Assembly: GCA_038237515.1 (NCBI GenBank)
Contig: JBBRYP010000040.1
Span: 1 to 40,570 of the forward strand
Length of the DNA stretch: 40,570 nucleotides
Direction of reading: 5' to 3'
Source: JBBQDZ01 sp038237515
GTDB lineage: Bacteria > Actinomycetota > Thermoleophilia > Gaiellales > Gaiellaceae
Position 1 is the first letter of the stretch, and each line of letters opens with the position of its first letter. Of this stretch, positions 31,886 to 40,005 are shown piece after piece. The translations under genes and the position numbers were made by a program. A model generated the notes under the pieces. That model was not told where the DNA came from, searched no databases, and was given only the letters and a program-made list of their open reading frames with translations.

Positions 31886-34800
31886 GTGATCGCCTGCGCG
31901 GCGTGCGGGGAGGAGAATCCGGAACGGGCCCGCTTCTGCCTCGGCTGCGGCGTCTCGCTCGCGGCGCCGGCGGCGATCCACGAGGAGCGGCGCGTTGTGA
32001 CCGCACTCTTCACCGACATCGTGGGGTCCACCGCGCGCGCGGAAGGGCTCGATCCCGAGGACGTCCGCGCCCGGCTCGGTCCTTACTACGCGTGCGTCCG
32101 GAAGGAGCTCGAGCGCTTCGGGGGCTCGGTCGAGAAGTTCATCGGCGACGCCGTCGTCGCGCTCTTCGGCGCGCCCCTCGCGCACGAGGACGATCCGGAA
32201 CGGGCCGTCCTCGCGGCCCTCGCGGTGCGGACGGCGATCGCGGAGCTGAACGAGGAGGACGCCTGGCTCGACCTGAACATCCGCACCGGCATCAACACCG
32301 GTGAGGCGCTCGTCGTGCTCGGCGGGGCGGGCGGCGAGAGCGAGGGCATGGCGGCCGGGGACATCATGAACACGGCGGCGCGGATCCAGTCGGCGGCGCC
32401 GGTGAACGGCATCCTCGTCGGCGCCGCGACCCGAGCCGCGAGCAAGTACGCGATCGAGTACCGGAGCGCGGAGCCGGTCGCGGCGAAGGGAAAGGCGCAG
32501 CCCGTCGAGGTCTGGGAGGTCGTGGGCCGGCAGGAGGCGGTCGCCGCGCGAAGCTCCTCCGACGGCGCGCTGATCGGTCGCGACGCAGAGCTTGGCTTCC
32601 TCGAGGCGGCCTGGCGCGAGGTCTGCACCTCCGCGACGTCCCGGCTCGTCGGCGTCGTCGGGCCGGCCGGGATCGGGAAGAGCCGCCTCGTCGCGGAGTT
32701 CGTCCGTCGCGCCGAGAGCGAGGGTCGCGTCTGCAGCGGGCGCTGCCTCCCCTACGGCGAGGGGATCACCTATTGGCCGGTCGTCGAGATCGTCCGGGGG
32801 GCAGCAGGGATCCTCAGAGACGACGACGAGGAAGCGGTCTCGGCGAGGTTGGACGGGTTGATCCACTCGCTCGCGACCGACGACGAGGACGAGCTGCGAA
32901 CGATCGCCGCGACCCTCGCCAACCTCGTCGGCGTGACGACCACTCCCGGCGGGACGTACTCCGCCGGGGATCTCTCGCAGGCGGAGCTGCACTGGGGCAT
33001 CCGGCGCTTCTTCGAGCTGCTCGCAGAGCGGCCGCTGGTGCTGGTGCTCGAAGATCTCCACTGGGCCGAACCGACGCTGCTGGAGCTCGTCGAGCGGCTG
33101 CCGGACGAGCTGCAGGCTCCGGTGCTCGTCGTCGCCTCCTGGCGCCCCGCCGGTGCCGGCGGCGACGTGGCGATCGCGCCGTCGCGCCGCCGCCGCGTGC
33201 TCGAGCTGGAGACTCTGTCCCCCGTGGAGAGCGCCTCCCTCGCCGCCTCGATCCTGGAGAGCGAGGGCATGCCGCTTGCGGCCGAGGCCGAGCACCTGCT
33301 CCGGGCCCTCGGCGGAAACCCGCTCTTCGTCGAGGAGACGGTGCGGATGCTCATCGGTGCCGGCCACCTCGACGAGAGCGGGTGGCATCTTGCGGAGGGA
33401 GCGACGGTGCCCGTGCCCTCGACGCTCCAGGCCCTGATCGCCTCGCGGTTCGATCAGATCGGGGCTGCCGAACGCCGCGTGGCGCAGCAGGCCTCCGTCG
33501 TCGGGAGTGTCTTCTCGCCGGACGCCGTCGCCTACCTCGGTGAGCTCGAGGGCGACATCGATGGGCTGCTCCAGACGCTCGAGCGGCACGACATCCTGCG
33601 TGAGGAGGCGGGGTCGAACGCGGTGGGAGACCGCGCGTACGCATTCAGGCACATCCTCTTTCGCGACGTGGCGTACGGTCAGATCCCGAAGGGCCGCCGC
33701 GCGTTGCTCCACCTCCGCTGCTCGGAGTGGCTGGAGCGGCTGCCCGGCGCGGACGACGAGTTCGTCGAGATCGCCGCCTACCATCTCGAGCAGGCCTGCA
33801 GCTTTGCGCGGGCCGTCGCGCGCAGTCCTGTTGCACCCCCCGTGGAGGCAGCCGTCGCCGCCCTCACCCGCTCGGGACGCAAGGCCGAGCGCCGCGAGGG
33901 GATCCGCGAGGCCGACCGCTACTACGAGCGTGCGCTTCAGCTCCTCGACGATGCGGAACGGGAGGCCTCGCTCGAGCTGCGGATCGCCCGCTGCCGCACC
34001 CGCGTGGCTCTCGGCGACCTGCGTGAAGCAGCCGCCGAGCTCAGCGCCGTCGAGGCAGGCGCGGTCGTAGCCCGTCGCAGCGATCTCCGCTGCGAGGCGC
34101 TGATCGCTCTCGCGAACATCGATGGCAAGCAGGGCCGGCCGCTGGAGGCGCGGGAGAGACTCGCGAAGGCGGCTGCCCTCGCGGCCGAGACCCGCGACGA
34201 CCGCCTGGCGACGCGCGCCCGCTACGAGAGCGCGAGCCTCATCGCCTGGTCTGAGGGTGACGTCGACCCGGCGATCGCGGAGCTCCGGAACGCGCTCGCG
34301 CTGGCTGCGTCCTTCGATGACCGATCGTTGCGGATCGAAGGCCACATGCGGCTCGGCGGCCTCCTCTTCAACCGTGGGCTCTTGGTCGAGGCGGAGGGCG
34401 AACTCGAGCAGGCGCTCGCGCTGGCGGGCGAGCTCGGCACGTTCCGGGACGATGCGCGGGCCACCTCCATGCTCAGCTTCGTCCGCTTCTACCTGGGCCG
34501 GCTCGACGAGGCGGAACGCCTTGCTCTGCAGGCTCTCGAATGGCTCGAGCGGACGTGCGACAGCTATCTCGAACTCCAGAACCTGCGGGCGCTGGGGAAG
34601 TACGCCCTGGCGCGCGGCGACGCTGCCGGCGCCGAGGCGCGGCTCCGAGGTGCGCTCCCGCTCGCGCTCGAGATCGGGGGCTGGCTCCTCGTCGAGATCT
34701 ACCGCTACCTCGCCGAGGCGCTCGTGCTGCAGGGACGCGTGGACGACGCTGCGGAGATCGTCGCCTTCGCGGCGCGAAACCTCCCGGACGAGGATCTCTA

Positions 34801-35125
34801 TGCGCGCGCGGCCCTTCTGCTCGCGGAGGCGGCGGTCGCGTCGGCGCGCGGCGAGCGCGAGAGCGTCAGCGTCGCCTTCGAGGAAACGCTGCGGATCCTC
34901 GAGAACCAGCACCTGGTGACAGATCTTGCGGAAGCCCGTTTCTCCTTCGGGCGGGCGCTTGCCGCCCTCGGCGAGACGGTGGGTGCGCAGACGGAGCTCG
35001 AGCGGGCTCGAAGCGCCTTCAGGCGGATGGACGCAGAGGGCCTCGTCCGCGAGATCGACCGGGAGCTCGCGGGCCTCGTGGGCGGAGCAGGCGCGGCCGG
35101 TTCGGCCGCCCCGTCAGCCCCGTAG
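31886..35125 (+). CDS. Adenylate cyclase/AAA ATPase/TPR regulator, intact (paralogue 3)
   Basis: 1079 aa. An N-terminal zinc ribbon (C4xxC7 and C18xxC21) precedes a class III cyclase domain: VVTALFTDIVGSTARAEGLD, KFIGDAVVALFG, IRTGINTGEALVV and GDIMNTAARIQ. Both metal aspartates, the Lys before GD, and the Asn/Arg pair are present, so it may make cAMP. The ATPase P-loop is VVGPAGIGKSRLVAEF near residue 258, and Walker B LVLVLEDLHWAEPTLLELVE has the D-L-H-W-A-E variant of the LuxR/adenylate-cyclase AAA group. The C-terminal 450 residues are TPR-like (ARYESASLIAWSEGD, HMRLGGLLFNRGLLVEAEGE). The GTG start follows TAGACT (31874-31879) by six bases, a leaderless arrangement. Its end overlaps the convergent Gln-rich gene by 12 bp. 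Confidence 0.92.
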   Translation: MIACAACGEENPERARFCLGCGVSLAAPAAIHEERRVVTALFTDIVGSTARAEGLDPEDVRARLGPYYACVRKELERFGGSVEKFIGDAVVALFGAPLAHEDDPERAVLAALAVRTAIAELNEEDAWLDLNIRTGINTGEALVVLGGAGGESEGMAAGDIMNTAARIQSAAPVNGILVGAATRAASKYAIEYRSAEPVAAKGKAQPVEVWEVVGRQEAVAARSSSDGALIGRDAELGFLEAAWREVCTSATSRLVGVVGPAGIGKSRLVAEFVRRAESEGRVCSGRCLPYGEGITYWPVVEIVRGAAGILRDDDEEAVSARLDGLIHSLATDDEDELRTIAATLANLVGVTTTPGGTYSAGDLSQAELHWGIRRFFELLAERPLVLVLEDLHWAEPTLLELVERLPDELQAPVLVVASWRPAGAGGDVAIAPSRRRRVLELETLSPVESASLAASILESEGMPLAAEAEHLLRALGGNPLFVEETVRMLIGAGHLDESGWHLAEGATVPVPSTLQALIASRFDQIGAAERRVAQQASVVGSVFSPDAVAYLGELEGDIDGLLQTLERHDILREEAGSNAVGDRAYAFRHILFRDVAYGQIPKGRRALLHLRCSEWLERLPGADDEFVEIAAYHLEQACSFARAVARSPVAPPVEAAVAALTRSGRKAERREGIREADRYYERALQLLDDAEREASLELRIARCRTRVALGDLREAAAELSAVEAGAVVARRSDLRCEALIALANIDGKQGRPLEARERLAKAAALAAETRDDRLATRARYESASLIAWSEGDVDPAIAELRNALALAASFDDRSLRIEGHMRLGGLLFNRGLLVEAEGELEQALALAGELGTFRDDARATSMLSFVRFYLGRLDEAERLALQALEWLERTCDSYLELQNLRALGKYALARGDAAGAEARLRGALPLALEIGGWLLVEIYRYLAEALVLQGRVDDAAEIVAFAARNLPDEDLYARAALLLAEAAVASARGERESVSVAFEETLRILENQHLVTDLAEARFSFGRALAALGETVGAQTELERARSAFRRMDAEGLVREIDRELAGLVGGAGAAGSAAPSAP

Positions 35126-36589
35126 GCGCGCGCGGGTTCTCGACGACGAACGATTCGGGGCCGGCTGAGCCGCCGGAGTTACTGCATCGTGGCTGCAGAC
35201 GCCGTTCACGCAGCGATTGACGAAGCCGCAGGAGGGCCCGGTGCAGGCGAGGCTCGAGTGCCCGCCGTTCTGCACGATCACGTTGGTCACGTCGCAGACT
35301 CCCGAGCTCGTACAGTCGCTCGAGATCTCGTCCGTCTGCAGCGTCGGCACACTCGCCGCAGCTCGTGGACGCGCGGATGCGCCGGCGCCGTTGACGACGG
35401 CATCCTGGTTCGAGCGCTGCTGGAGAGCGAACCCGTTGGCCGGGTTGCCGGCCTGCAGCGCGCAGCAGTAGAGCGGGCCGATCTGGGCCTGCGAGACGGC
35501 GCTTGGCGGAGCGGACGCATCGAGGTGCTGCCGCTCGTCCTGTGAGGCCGACGCAGTCGAGACGCCCGCGCTCGTCTGGCTCACCGATCCGAAGATGCCG
35601 CCGAGCGAGTTCCCTTGGGTCTGCGAGACGAACCCACTCGAGCTCGACGCCTTGCTGTCCTCCGTCGTGCTCTGGTCGAGATCCGAGACGTTGCGGCCGG
35701 CGGTGGAGTGCTGGGCGATCCGCGCAACGGTGTGGAAGTTGCCGGACGGGCCGGGATTCGAGTTCTGGCTCTGGGTGATCGCGCCGCCGGCCGTCGCGTT
35801 CAGCGTCTGGGTCTGAGACTGGACGATCTCGGAGGTGTTGTCGCCCGCGCTCGGGGCCGAGCAGTGGTCGGAAGCATCCGCTCCGGCCTGGCAGACGACA
35901 ATCGTCTGGTCGGCCTGCTGGCTCTGTTCGCCGCCGTGCGAGAGGTCGTGGGCCTGCTCGACGATCCGCTGCTCGCCGTGGACGACGTTCTTGCCGCTCC
36001 CGTTGCTCTGCTTCACGCTTGCGGACTGCGACCCTGCCTGCGCGGCCAGCTCGCCCTGGTCGATCCGCTGGTCGACGGTCGCACGGTTGACTCCACCCGT
36101 GTTCGTCTGGGTGATGTCGCACGATTGGGAGGCGCCGGGCGCATCGCTTCGCTCCACGCAGCGAGCCTCGTTGTCGGAGTGACCCGCCGCGACCTGGACG
36201 ATCACGCACGCGGTCGGCCTGCTAGTGCCGGACGACGCCTGCGAGCAGACGAACGAGTTCTCGCCGCCGGCGGTCGCCGTCTGGACGACGACCGCGGCAC
36301 GCGTGCAGTTCCAGGTCTTGCCCGGGCACCGCGGGCCCGCGTAGTTCCTCGCGCCCTGCTGGAAGACGATTGCCCGGGCCTGCACGCCCTTTGCCCGCAG
36401 GTACGCGGCGACCGACTCGCGGCTCCGGAGCGCGAGGCCGGTGCGGGCTCCTCCGGGCACGAGTGACTGCCCCGCGGTCGCCGGCTGCGCTGAGCCGGGC
36501 AGCATCCCCACCGCGACGAGCGCCGCGAACGCCGTCCACGTCGGGATCGACACGATCCCGGCAGGCATACGACCTCGCTTTCTCGTCAA
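35114..36589 (-). CDS. Secreted Gln/Ser/Asn-rich repeat protein, curlin-like pattern
   Basis: 491 aa. TTG 36589 is chosen because GGAGGAG lies four bases upstream; ATG 36568 is the alternative. Signal peptide with RKRGR charge cluster and FAALVAVGMLPGSA core. The mature part is rich in Gln, Ser, Asn, Thr and Ala and shows loose repeats with Gln at regular places (CDITQTNTGGVNRATVDQ, ASVKQSNGSGKNVVHGEQ, EIVQSQTQTLNATAGGAITQ, ALQQRSNQDAVVNGAG). The spacing [V/I]-x-Q-x5-8-N-x5-Q recalls curlin repeats and beta-solenoids. About 16 cysteines are spread along it, several in a Cys-rich end (ISSDCTSSGVCDVTNVIVQN, LACTGPSCGF, RCVNGVCSH). Likely an extracellular fibre or surface protein (inference). 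Divergent from the sugar importer, 184 bp between starts. Confidence 0.8.
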   Translation of the reverse strand: MTRKRGRMPAGIVSIPTWTAFAALVAVGMLPGSAQPATAGQSLVPGGARTGLALRSRESVAAYLRAKGVQARAIVFQQGARNYAGPRCPGKTWNCTRAAVVVQTATAGGENSFVCSQASSGTSRPTACVIVQVAAGHSDNEARCVERSDAPGASQSCDITQTNTGGVNRATVDQRIDQGELAAQAGSQSASVKQSNGSGKNVVHGEQRIVEQAHDLSHGGEQSQQADQTIVVCQAGADASDHCSAPSAGDNTSEIVQSQTQTLNATAGGAITQSQNSNPGPSGNFHTVARIAQHSTAGRNVSDLDQSTTEDSKASSSSGFVSQTQGNSLGGIFGSVSQTSAGVSTASASQDERQHLDASAPPSAVSQAQIGPLYCCALQAGNPANGFALQQRSNQDAVVNGAGASARPRAAASVPTLQTDEISSDCTSSGVCDVTNVIVQNGGHSSLACTGPSCGFVNRCVNGVCSHDAVTPAAQPAPNRSSSRTRARLRG

Positions 36590-36773
36590 TTCACTCCTCC
36601 GGCTTGCGGGTGCGGCGGCGGCTCAGCCTCACTGCTCCGGCGGCCGCTGTCAAGCTCCCACCGCGATCGACCGCCCGGCGCGCGGTTTCGCCGCGACGCC
36701 CTGCACTGGCGCTGAGCCTCGAACGATGAGATCGTCCGCGGCGATCCTGATCTCAAACAAAGGAGAGGGTTGT

Positions 36774-37814
36774 ATGAGCAAGGAGCTCTTGGACGACGAC
36801 GCGCGCTTCGAGGATGCCGCGGAGACGGCCGGGCTGAGCCGCCGGTCGCTCCTCGTCAAGGGTGGTCTCGGAGCGGCCGGGTTGGCAGTGCTCGGCTCCC
36901 CCGGCACGGCCTTCGCCGGCCGCGCGGGGCGTACCGCGCCCGACGCCGCGATCAAGCTCGCGGTCGTCACCCACGGCGACACAGGGTCGTTCTGGTCGGT
37001 CTTCAAGCGCGGCGTCGATCAGGCCGCGAGCGATCTGAAGGCGCGCGGCATCAGCGTGTCCCAGGTCTACGCGAACAACGACGTCTCGAGGCAGGTGGCC
37101 GGCCTCAACGCCGCCGTGGCGGCTAGGGTGAACCTGATCGCGACCTCGGTGCCGGACGCGAGCGCGCTGAAGGACGCACTCGGCAAGGCGGCAGCGAGGG
37201 GCATCGAGATCATCACCGTCAACTCCGGTCTCGGCGCCTTCGACAGCCTCAAGACCTACGAGACGCACGTCGGGCAGACGGAGGACGTCGCGGGGCAGGG
37301 CGCCGGCAAGCAGTTCAACGCCGCCGGAGCGAAGGAGGTCGTGGTCGTCATCCACGAGGCGAGCAACTCCGGCCTGACCCAGCGTGCCGACGGGTGCAAG
37401 AAGACGTTCAAGGGCGGGACGAAAACGCTGCTGATCCCGAACGCGAAGTCGGACATCCCGGGGACGAAGTCCAAGATCGCTGCCTACTTCAGGGCGAACA
37501 AGAAGACCGACGCGCTGCTTGGGCTCGATCCGGACGTGACGGTGCCCGCGCTGGACGTGGTGCCGAAAGGAACGAAGGTCGGCACGTTCGACCTCAACGG
37601 CAAGGTGATCACGAACATCAAGTCCGGGAAGATGCTGTTCGCGGTCGACCAGCAGCAGTACCTGCAGGGTTACCTGCCGGTCGTGCTCGCCTACCTCTTC
37701 GTCACGAACCTCAACACCGTCGGGAACGGTCAGCCGGTGCTCACAGGCCCCGGCATCGTCAACAAGTCGAACGCCGCGAGGGTCGCCGCGCTCGCCGCCA
37801 AGGGCACGCGCTGA
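36774..37814 (+). CDS. Ribose-type sugar ABC importer, substrate-binding protein
   Basis: 346 aa from ATG 36774, behind AAAGGAGAGGG. A twin-arginine-type signal (LSRRSLLVKGGLGAAGLAVL) precedes a periplasmic-binding-protein-4-type domain: AIKLAVVTHGDTGSFWSVFK, GVDQAASDLKARGISVSQVY, NAAVAARVNLIATSVPDAS, ARGIEIITVNSGLGAF, VVVVIHEASNSGLTQRADGC, TDALLGLDPDVTVPALDVV and VDQQQYLQGYLPVVLAYLF. This is the RbsB/XylF-like group; the ligand may be a pentose, hexose or inositol. First gene of a three-gene operon. A perfect hairpin follows the stop. Confidence 0.92.
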   Translation: MSKELLDDDARFEDAAETAGLSRRSLLVKGGLGAAGLAVLGSPGTAFAGRAGRTAPDAAIKLAVVTHGDTGSFWSVFKRGVDQAASDLKARGISVSQVYANNDVSRQVAGLNAAVAARVNLIATSVPDASALKDALGKAAARGIEIITVNSGLGAFDSLKTYETHVGQTEDVAGQGAGKQFNAAGAKEVVVVIHEASNSGLTQRADGCKKTFKGGTKTLLIPNAKSDIPGTKSKIAAYFRANKKTDALLGLDPDVTVPALDVVPKGTKVGTFDLNGKVITNIKSGKMLFAVDQQQYLQGYLPVVLAYLFVTNLNTVGNGQPVLTGPGIVNKSNAARVAALAAKGTR

Positions 37815-37824
37815 GTCACGACGT

Positions 37825-37855
37825 GGGCGCCGGGCACTCAACCGGCCCGGCGCCC
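37825..37855 (+). promoter_or_regulatory. Intercistronic hairpin after the sugar binding-protein gene
   Basis: GGGCGCCGGGC, 9-base loop, GCCCGGCGCCC: a perfect 11-bp stem 11 bases after the binding-protein stop and 45 bases before the permease start. No T-run. It likely stabilises the upstream message or attenuates read-through, as at 19530-19561. Confidence 0.65.
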
Positions 37856-37900
37856 GACCCTGCACCGTGGTCATGGTGAACGACGTCGCACGAATCGCCC

Positions 37901-38956
37901 GTGGCTGAGGCGCGTGCGCCCGCCGGGCCAGGCGACGAGCGGATCGTACGCGTCGGGCTGGCCGTCAGGGCACTCCAGCGGCCGGACATCGGCGCGTTCA
38001 TCGGCGCCGTCGCCGTCTTCTTCCTCTTCGCCTACACCGCGCGGCAGGTCAACTGGATCTCGGACCTCGGCGTCACGAGCAACTGGCTCGACACCGCGGC
38101 GTACGATGGGATCGTCGCCGCTCCGGTCGCCCTGCTGATGATCGGCGGCGAGTTCGACCTCTCGGCGGGCGTCATGATCGGGAGCTCGGGCCTGCTGCTC
38201 GGGCTGCTCACGACCAGGGCCGGCCTGAACGTCTGGCCGGCGATCGCGCTCGTGCTGCTCTTCGGCGTGGCGATCGGGCTCCTCAACGGCTACACCGTCG
38301 TGAGGACGAAGCTGCCGAGCTTCATCGTGACGCTCGGGACGTTCTTCGTCCTGCGCGGGCTGAACGGCGGCGGGACGCTGAGCATCACGGGCACCGTCGC
38401 GATCAGCGACATCGACACGGCCGCCGGCTTCGGCTCTGCCCACAAGCTCTTCGCCTCGACTGTCTGGCCACGCTACGGACTGAGCGTGGCCGTCATCTGG
38501 TGGCTCGGGATCGTCGTCGTGGCGGCCTGGCTGCTCGCGCGGACCCGTTTCGGCAACTGGATCTACAGCGTCGGCGGGGATCCCGTGGCGGCGCGGAACG
38601 TCGGCGTCCCGGTCTCGAGGACGAAGATCGTGCTGTTCGTCCTCACCTCGACGACGGCGTCCCTCTGGGGGATCATGACGGCCATCGGCCTCCGCTCGAT
38701 CCAGGCGAACGAGGGGGTCGGGCGAGAGTTCGAGTTCATCATCGCGGCGGTCGTGGGCGGCTGTCTCCTGACCGGCGGCTACGGCTCGGTCATCGGAGCG
38801 GCCTTCGGGGCCGCGATCCTCGGCATGGCCGGGCAGGGGATCATCTTCTCGGGCTGGGACACCAACTGGGTCTTCCTCTTCGAGGGCGTGATCCTCGTGC
38901 TCGCAGTGATGCTGAACGCGGCCATCCGAACGCGGGCGCAGAGGGCGCGAACGTGA
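37901..38956 (+). CDS. Ribose-type sugar ABC importer, permease (RbsC/AraH-like)
   Basis: 351-aa inner-membrane permease, BPD transporter type 2 family. Characteristic pieces are LLMIGGEFDLSAGVMIGSSG, AIGLLNGYTVVRTKLPSFIV, TLGTFFVLRGLNG, YSVGGDPVAARNVGVPV and FEFIIAAVVGGCLLTGGYGS. About nine to ten membrane helices. GTG start at 37901 has no clear Shine-Dalgarno; a mini-ORF of 11 codons (37873-37908, M-V-N-D-V-A-R-I-A-R-G) overlaps it in another frame and could give reinitiation. The stop overlaps the ATPase start (GTGA). An N-terminal 35-residue hydrophilic leader is longer than usual. Confidence 0.92.
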   Translation: MAEARAPAGPGDERIVRVGLAVRALQRPDIGAFIGAVAVFFLFAYTARQVNWISDLGVTSNWLDTAAYDGIVAAPVALLMIGGEFDLSAGVMIGSSGLLLGLLTTRAGLNVWPAIALVLLFGVAIGLLNGYTVVRTKLPSFIVTLGTFFVLRGLNGGGTLSITGTVAISDIDTAAGFGSAHKLFASTVWPRYGLSVAVIWWLGIVVVAAWLLARTRFGNWIYSVGGDPVAARNVGVPVSRTKIVLFVLTSTTASLWGIMTAIGLRSIQANEGVGREFEFIIAAVVGGCLLTGGYGSVIGAAFGAAILGMAGQGIIFSGWDTNWVFLFEGVILVLAVMLNAAIRTRAQRART

Positions 38957-39753
38957 CCGGGCACGGCGGCGCCGACGGCGTCCCGCATCTCCTCGAGGTG
39001 GATCGGATCACGAAGTACTTCGGCAACGTCCTGGCGCTGAAGGACATCTCGACGCACGTGGACGCGGGGGAGGTGACCTGCATCCTCGGCGACAACGGCG
39101 CGGGGAAGTCGAGCCTCATCAAGATCCTCTCCGGTGTCCATGGCGCGGACGCGGGACGTGTTCTCGTCGACGGGGAGGAGACGCGCTTCCAGTCCCCGCG
39201 CGACGCGCGCGCGAAGGGGATCGCGACCGTCTACCAGGACCTCGCGATGGTGCCGCTGATGTCGATCTGGAGGAACTTCTTCCTGGGAGCCGAGCCGACG
39301 AAGTGGTTCGGCCCGCTACGGCACTTCGACATCGAGCAGGCGAAGCGGGTCGTCCGCCACCAGCTCCACGAGCTGGGGATCGACATCCGGGACCCCGACC
39401 AGGCCGTCGGGACGCTCTCGGGCGGCGAGCGCCAGTCCGTGGCGATCGCGCGTGCCGTCTACTTCGGCGCACGCGTCCTCATCCTCGACGAGCCCACCTC
39501 CGCGCTCGGCGTCAAGCAGGCGGGCCTCGTGCTCAGGTACATCGCGCGGGCACGGGACCAGGGGGTGGCGGTGATCTTCATCACGCACAGCCCCCATCAC
39601 GCCTACCCCGTCGGCGACCGGTTCGTGATCCTGAACCGGGGGCGGAGCATCGGTATCTACGCGAAGGGAGACCTCGACCCGCAGGAGCTCGTCCGGCTCA
39701 TGGCCGGGGGCCGGGAGCTCGGCGAGCTGGAGCACGAGCTGGCGGGCGCGTAG
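38953..39753 (+). CDS. Sugar ABC importer ATPase, single-domain (FrcA-like)
   Basis: 266-aa ATPase that powers the permease before it. Walker A GDNGAGKSSLIKILSGVH, Q-loop region TVYQDLAMVPLMSIWRNFFL, signature LSGGERQSVAIARAVYFGAR, Walker B VLILDEPTSALGVKQAG, and H-loop VIFITHSPHHAYPVGDRFVI. Most ribose-type ATPases (RbsA, MglA, XylG) are about 500 aa with two fused domains; this one has one domain, as in fructose importer FrcA, so two copies would pair. GTG start overlaps the permease TGA. RIGSIGIYAKGD-like tail (GRSIGIYAKGDLDPQELVRL) is family-typical. Last gene of the operon. Confidence 0.92.
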   Translation: MTGHGGADGVPHLLEVDRITKYFGNVLALKDISTHVDAGEVTCILGDNGAGKSSLIKILSGVHGADAGRVLVDGEETRFQSPRDARAKGIATVYQDLAMVPLMSIWRNFFLGAEPTKWFGPLRHFDIEQAKRVVRHQLHELGIDIRDPDQAVGTLSGGERQSVAIARAVYFGARVLILDEPTSALGVKQAGLVLRYIARARDQGVAVIFITHSPHHAYPVGDRFVILNRGRSIGIYAKGDLDPQELVRLMAGGRELGELEHELAGA

Positions 39754-39783
39754 CCACAACTGGCGGCGCCCCTACGGTCGTCC

Positions 39784-40005
39784 TCAGCCCAGGGCTGAAC
39801 CCCCGTTCGGCACTCCCGTAAGTGGCTGCACCGCCGCCCGACAGGTGCTTGCCCGCGCGCGGGCGACGCCTCCCGCGCCAGAGCGCCTTCTTTCCGATCC
39901 CGGCTTCACCCTGAAAACGCAGGCGGCCGGACAGTCCCTGAGCGAATCCAGGAAGCGGCCGAGGCCCTGGAGCTCCTTCTCTCGGCCGAGGATGAAGCCG
40001 GCCAT
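39784..40005 (-). pseudogene. Fragment of a LuxR-type AAA regulator
   Basis: N-terminal scrap of a large ATP-binding LuxR-family regulator. MAGFILGREKELQGLGRFLD (ATG 40005) and SLRDCPAACVF are in one frame, the P-loop (QGEAGIGKKALWR) is in the next, then GVARARAS-like sequence in the first again. Intact relatives read FEGEAGIGKTALWREGVARA continuously. So at least two frame changes occur within 75 codons, and the rest of the protein (normally about 900 residues with a C-terminal helix-turn-helix) is missing. Confidence 0.7.

Noticed and set aside
31811..34912. Very long minus-strand frame opposite the cyclase/AAA/TPR gene
   Set aside because: Composition is a mirror of the real plus-strand gene. 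Only the last 104 codons (31496-31810), beyond that gene, were kept.
37873..37908. 11-codon leader-like frame before the sugar permease
   Set aside because: No Shine-Dalgarno and no regulatory codons. It is mentioned under the permease but not called as a gene.
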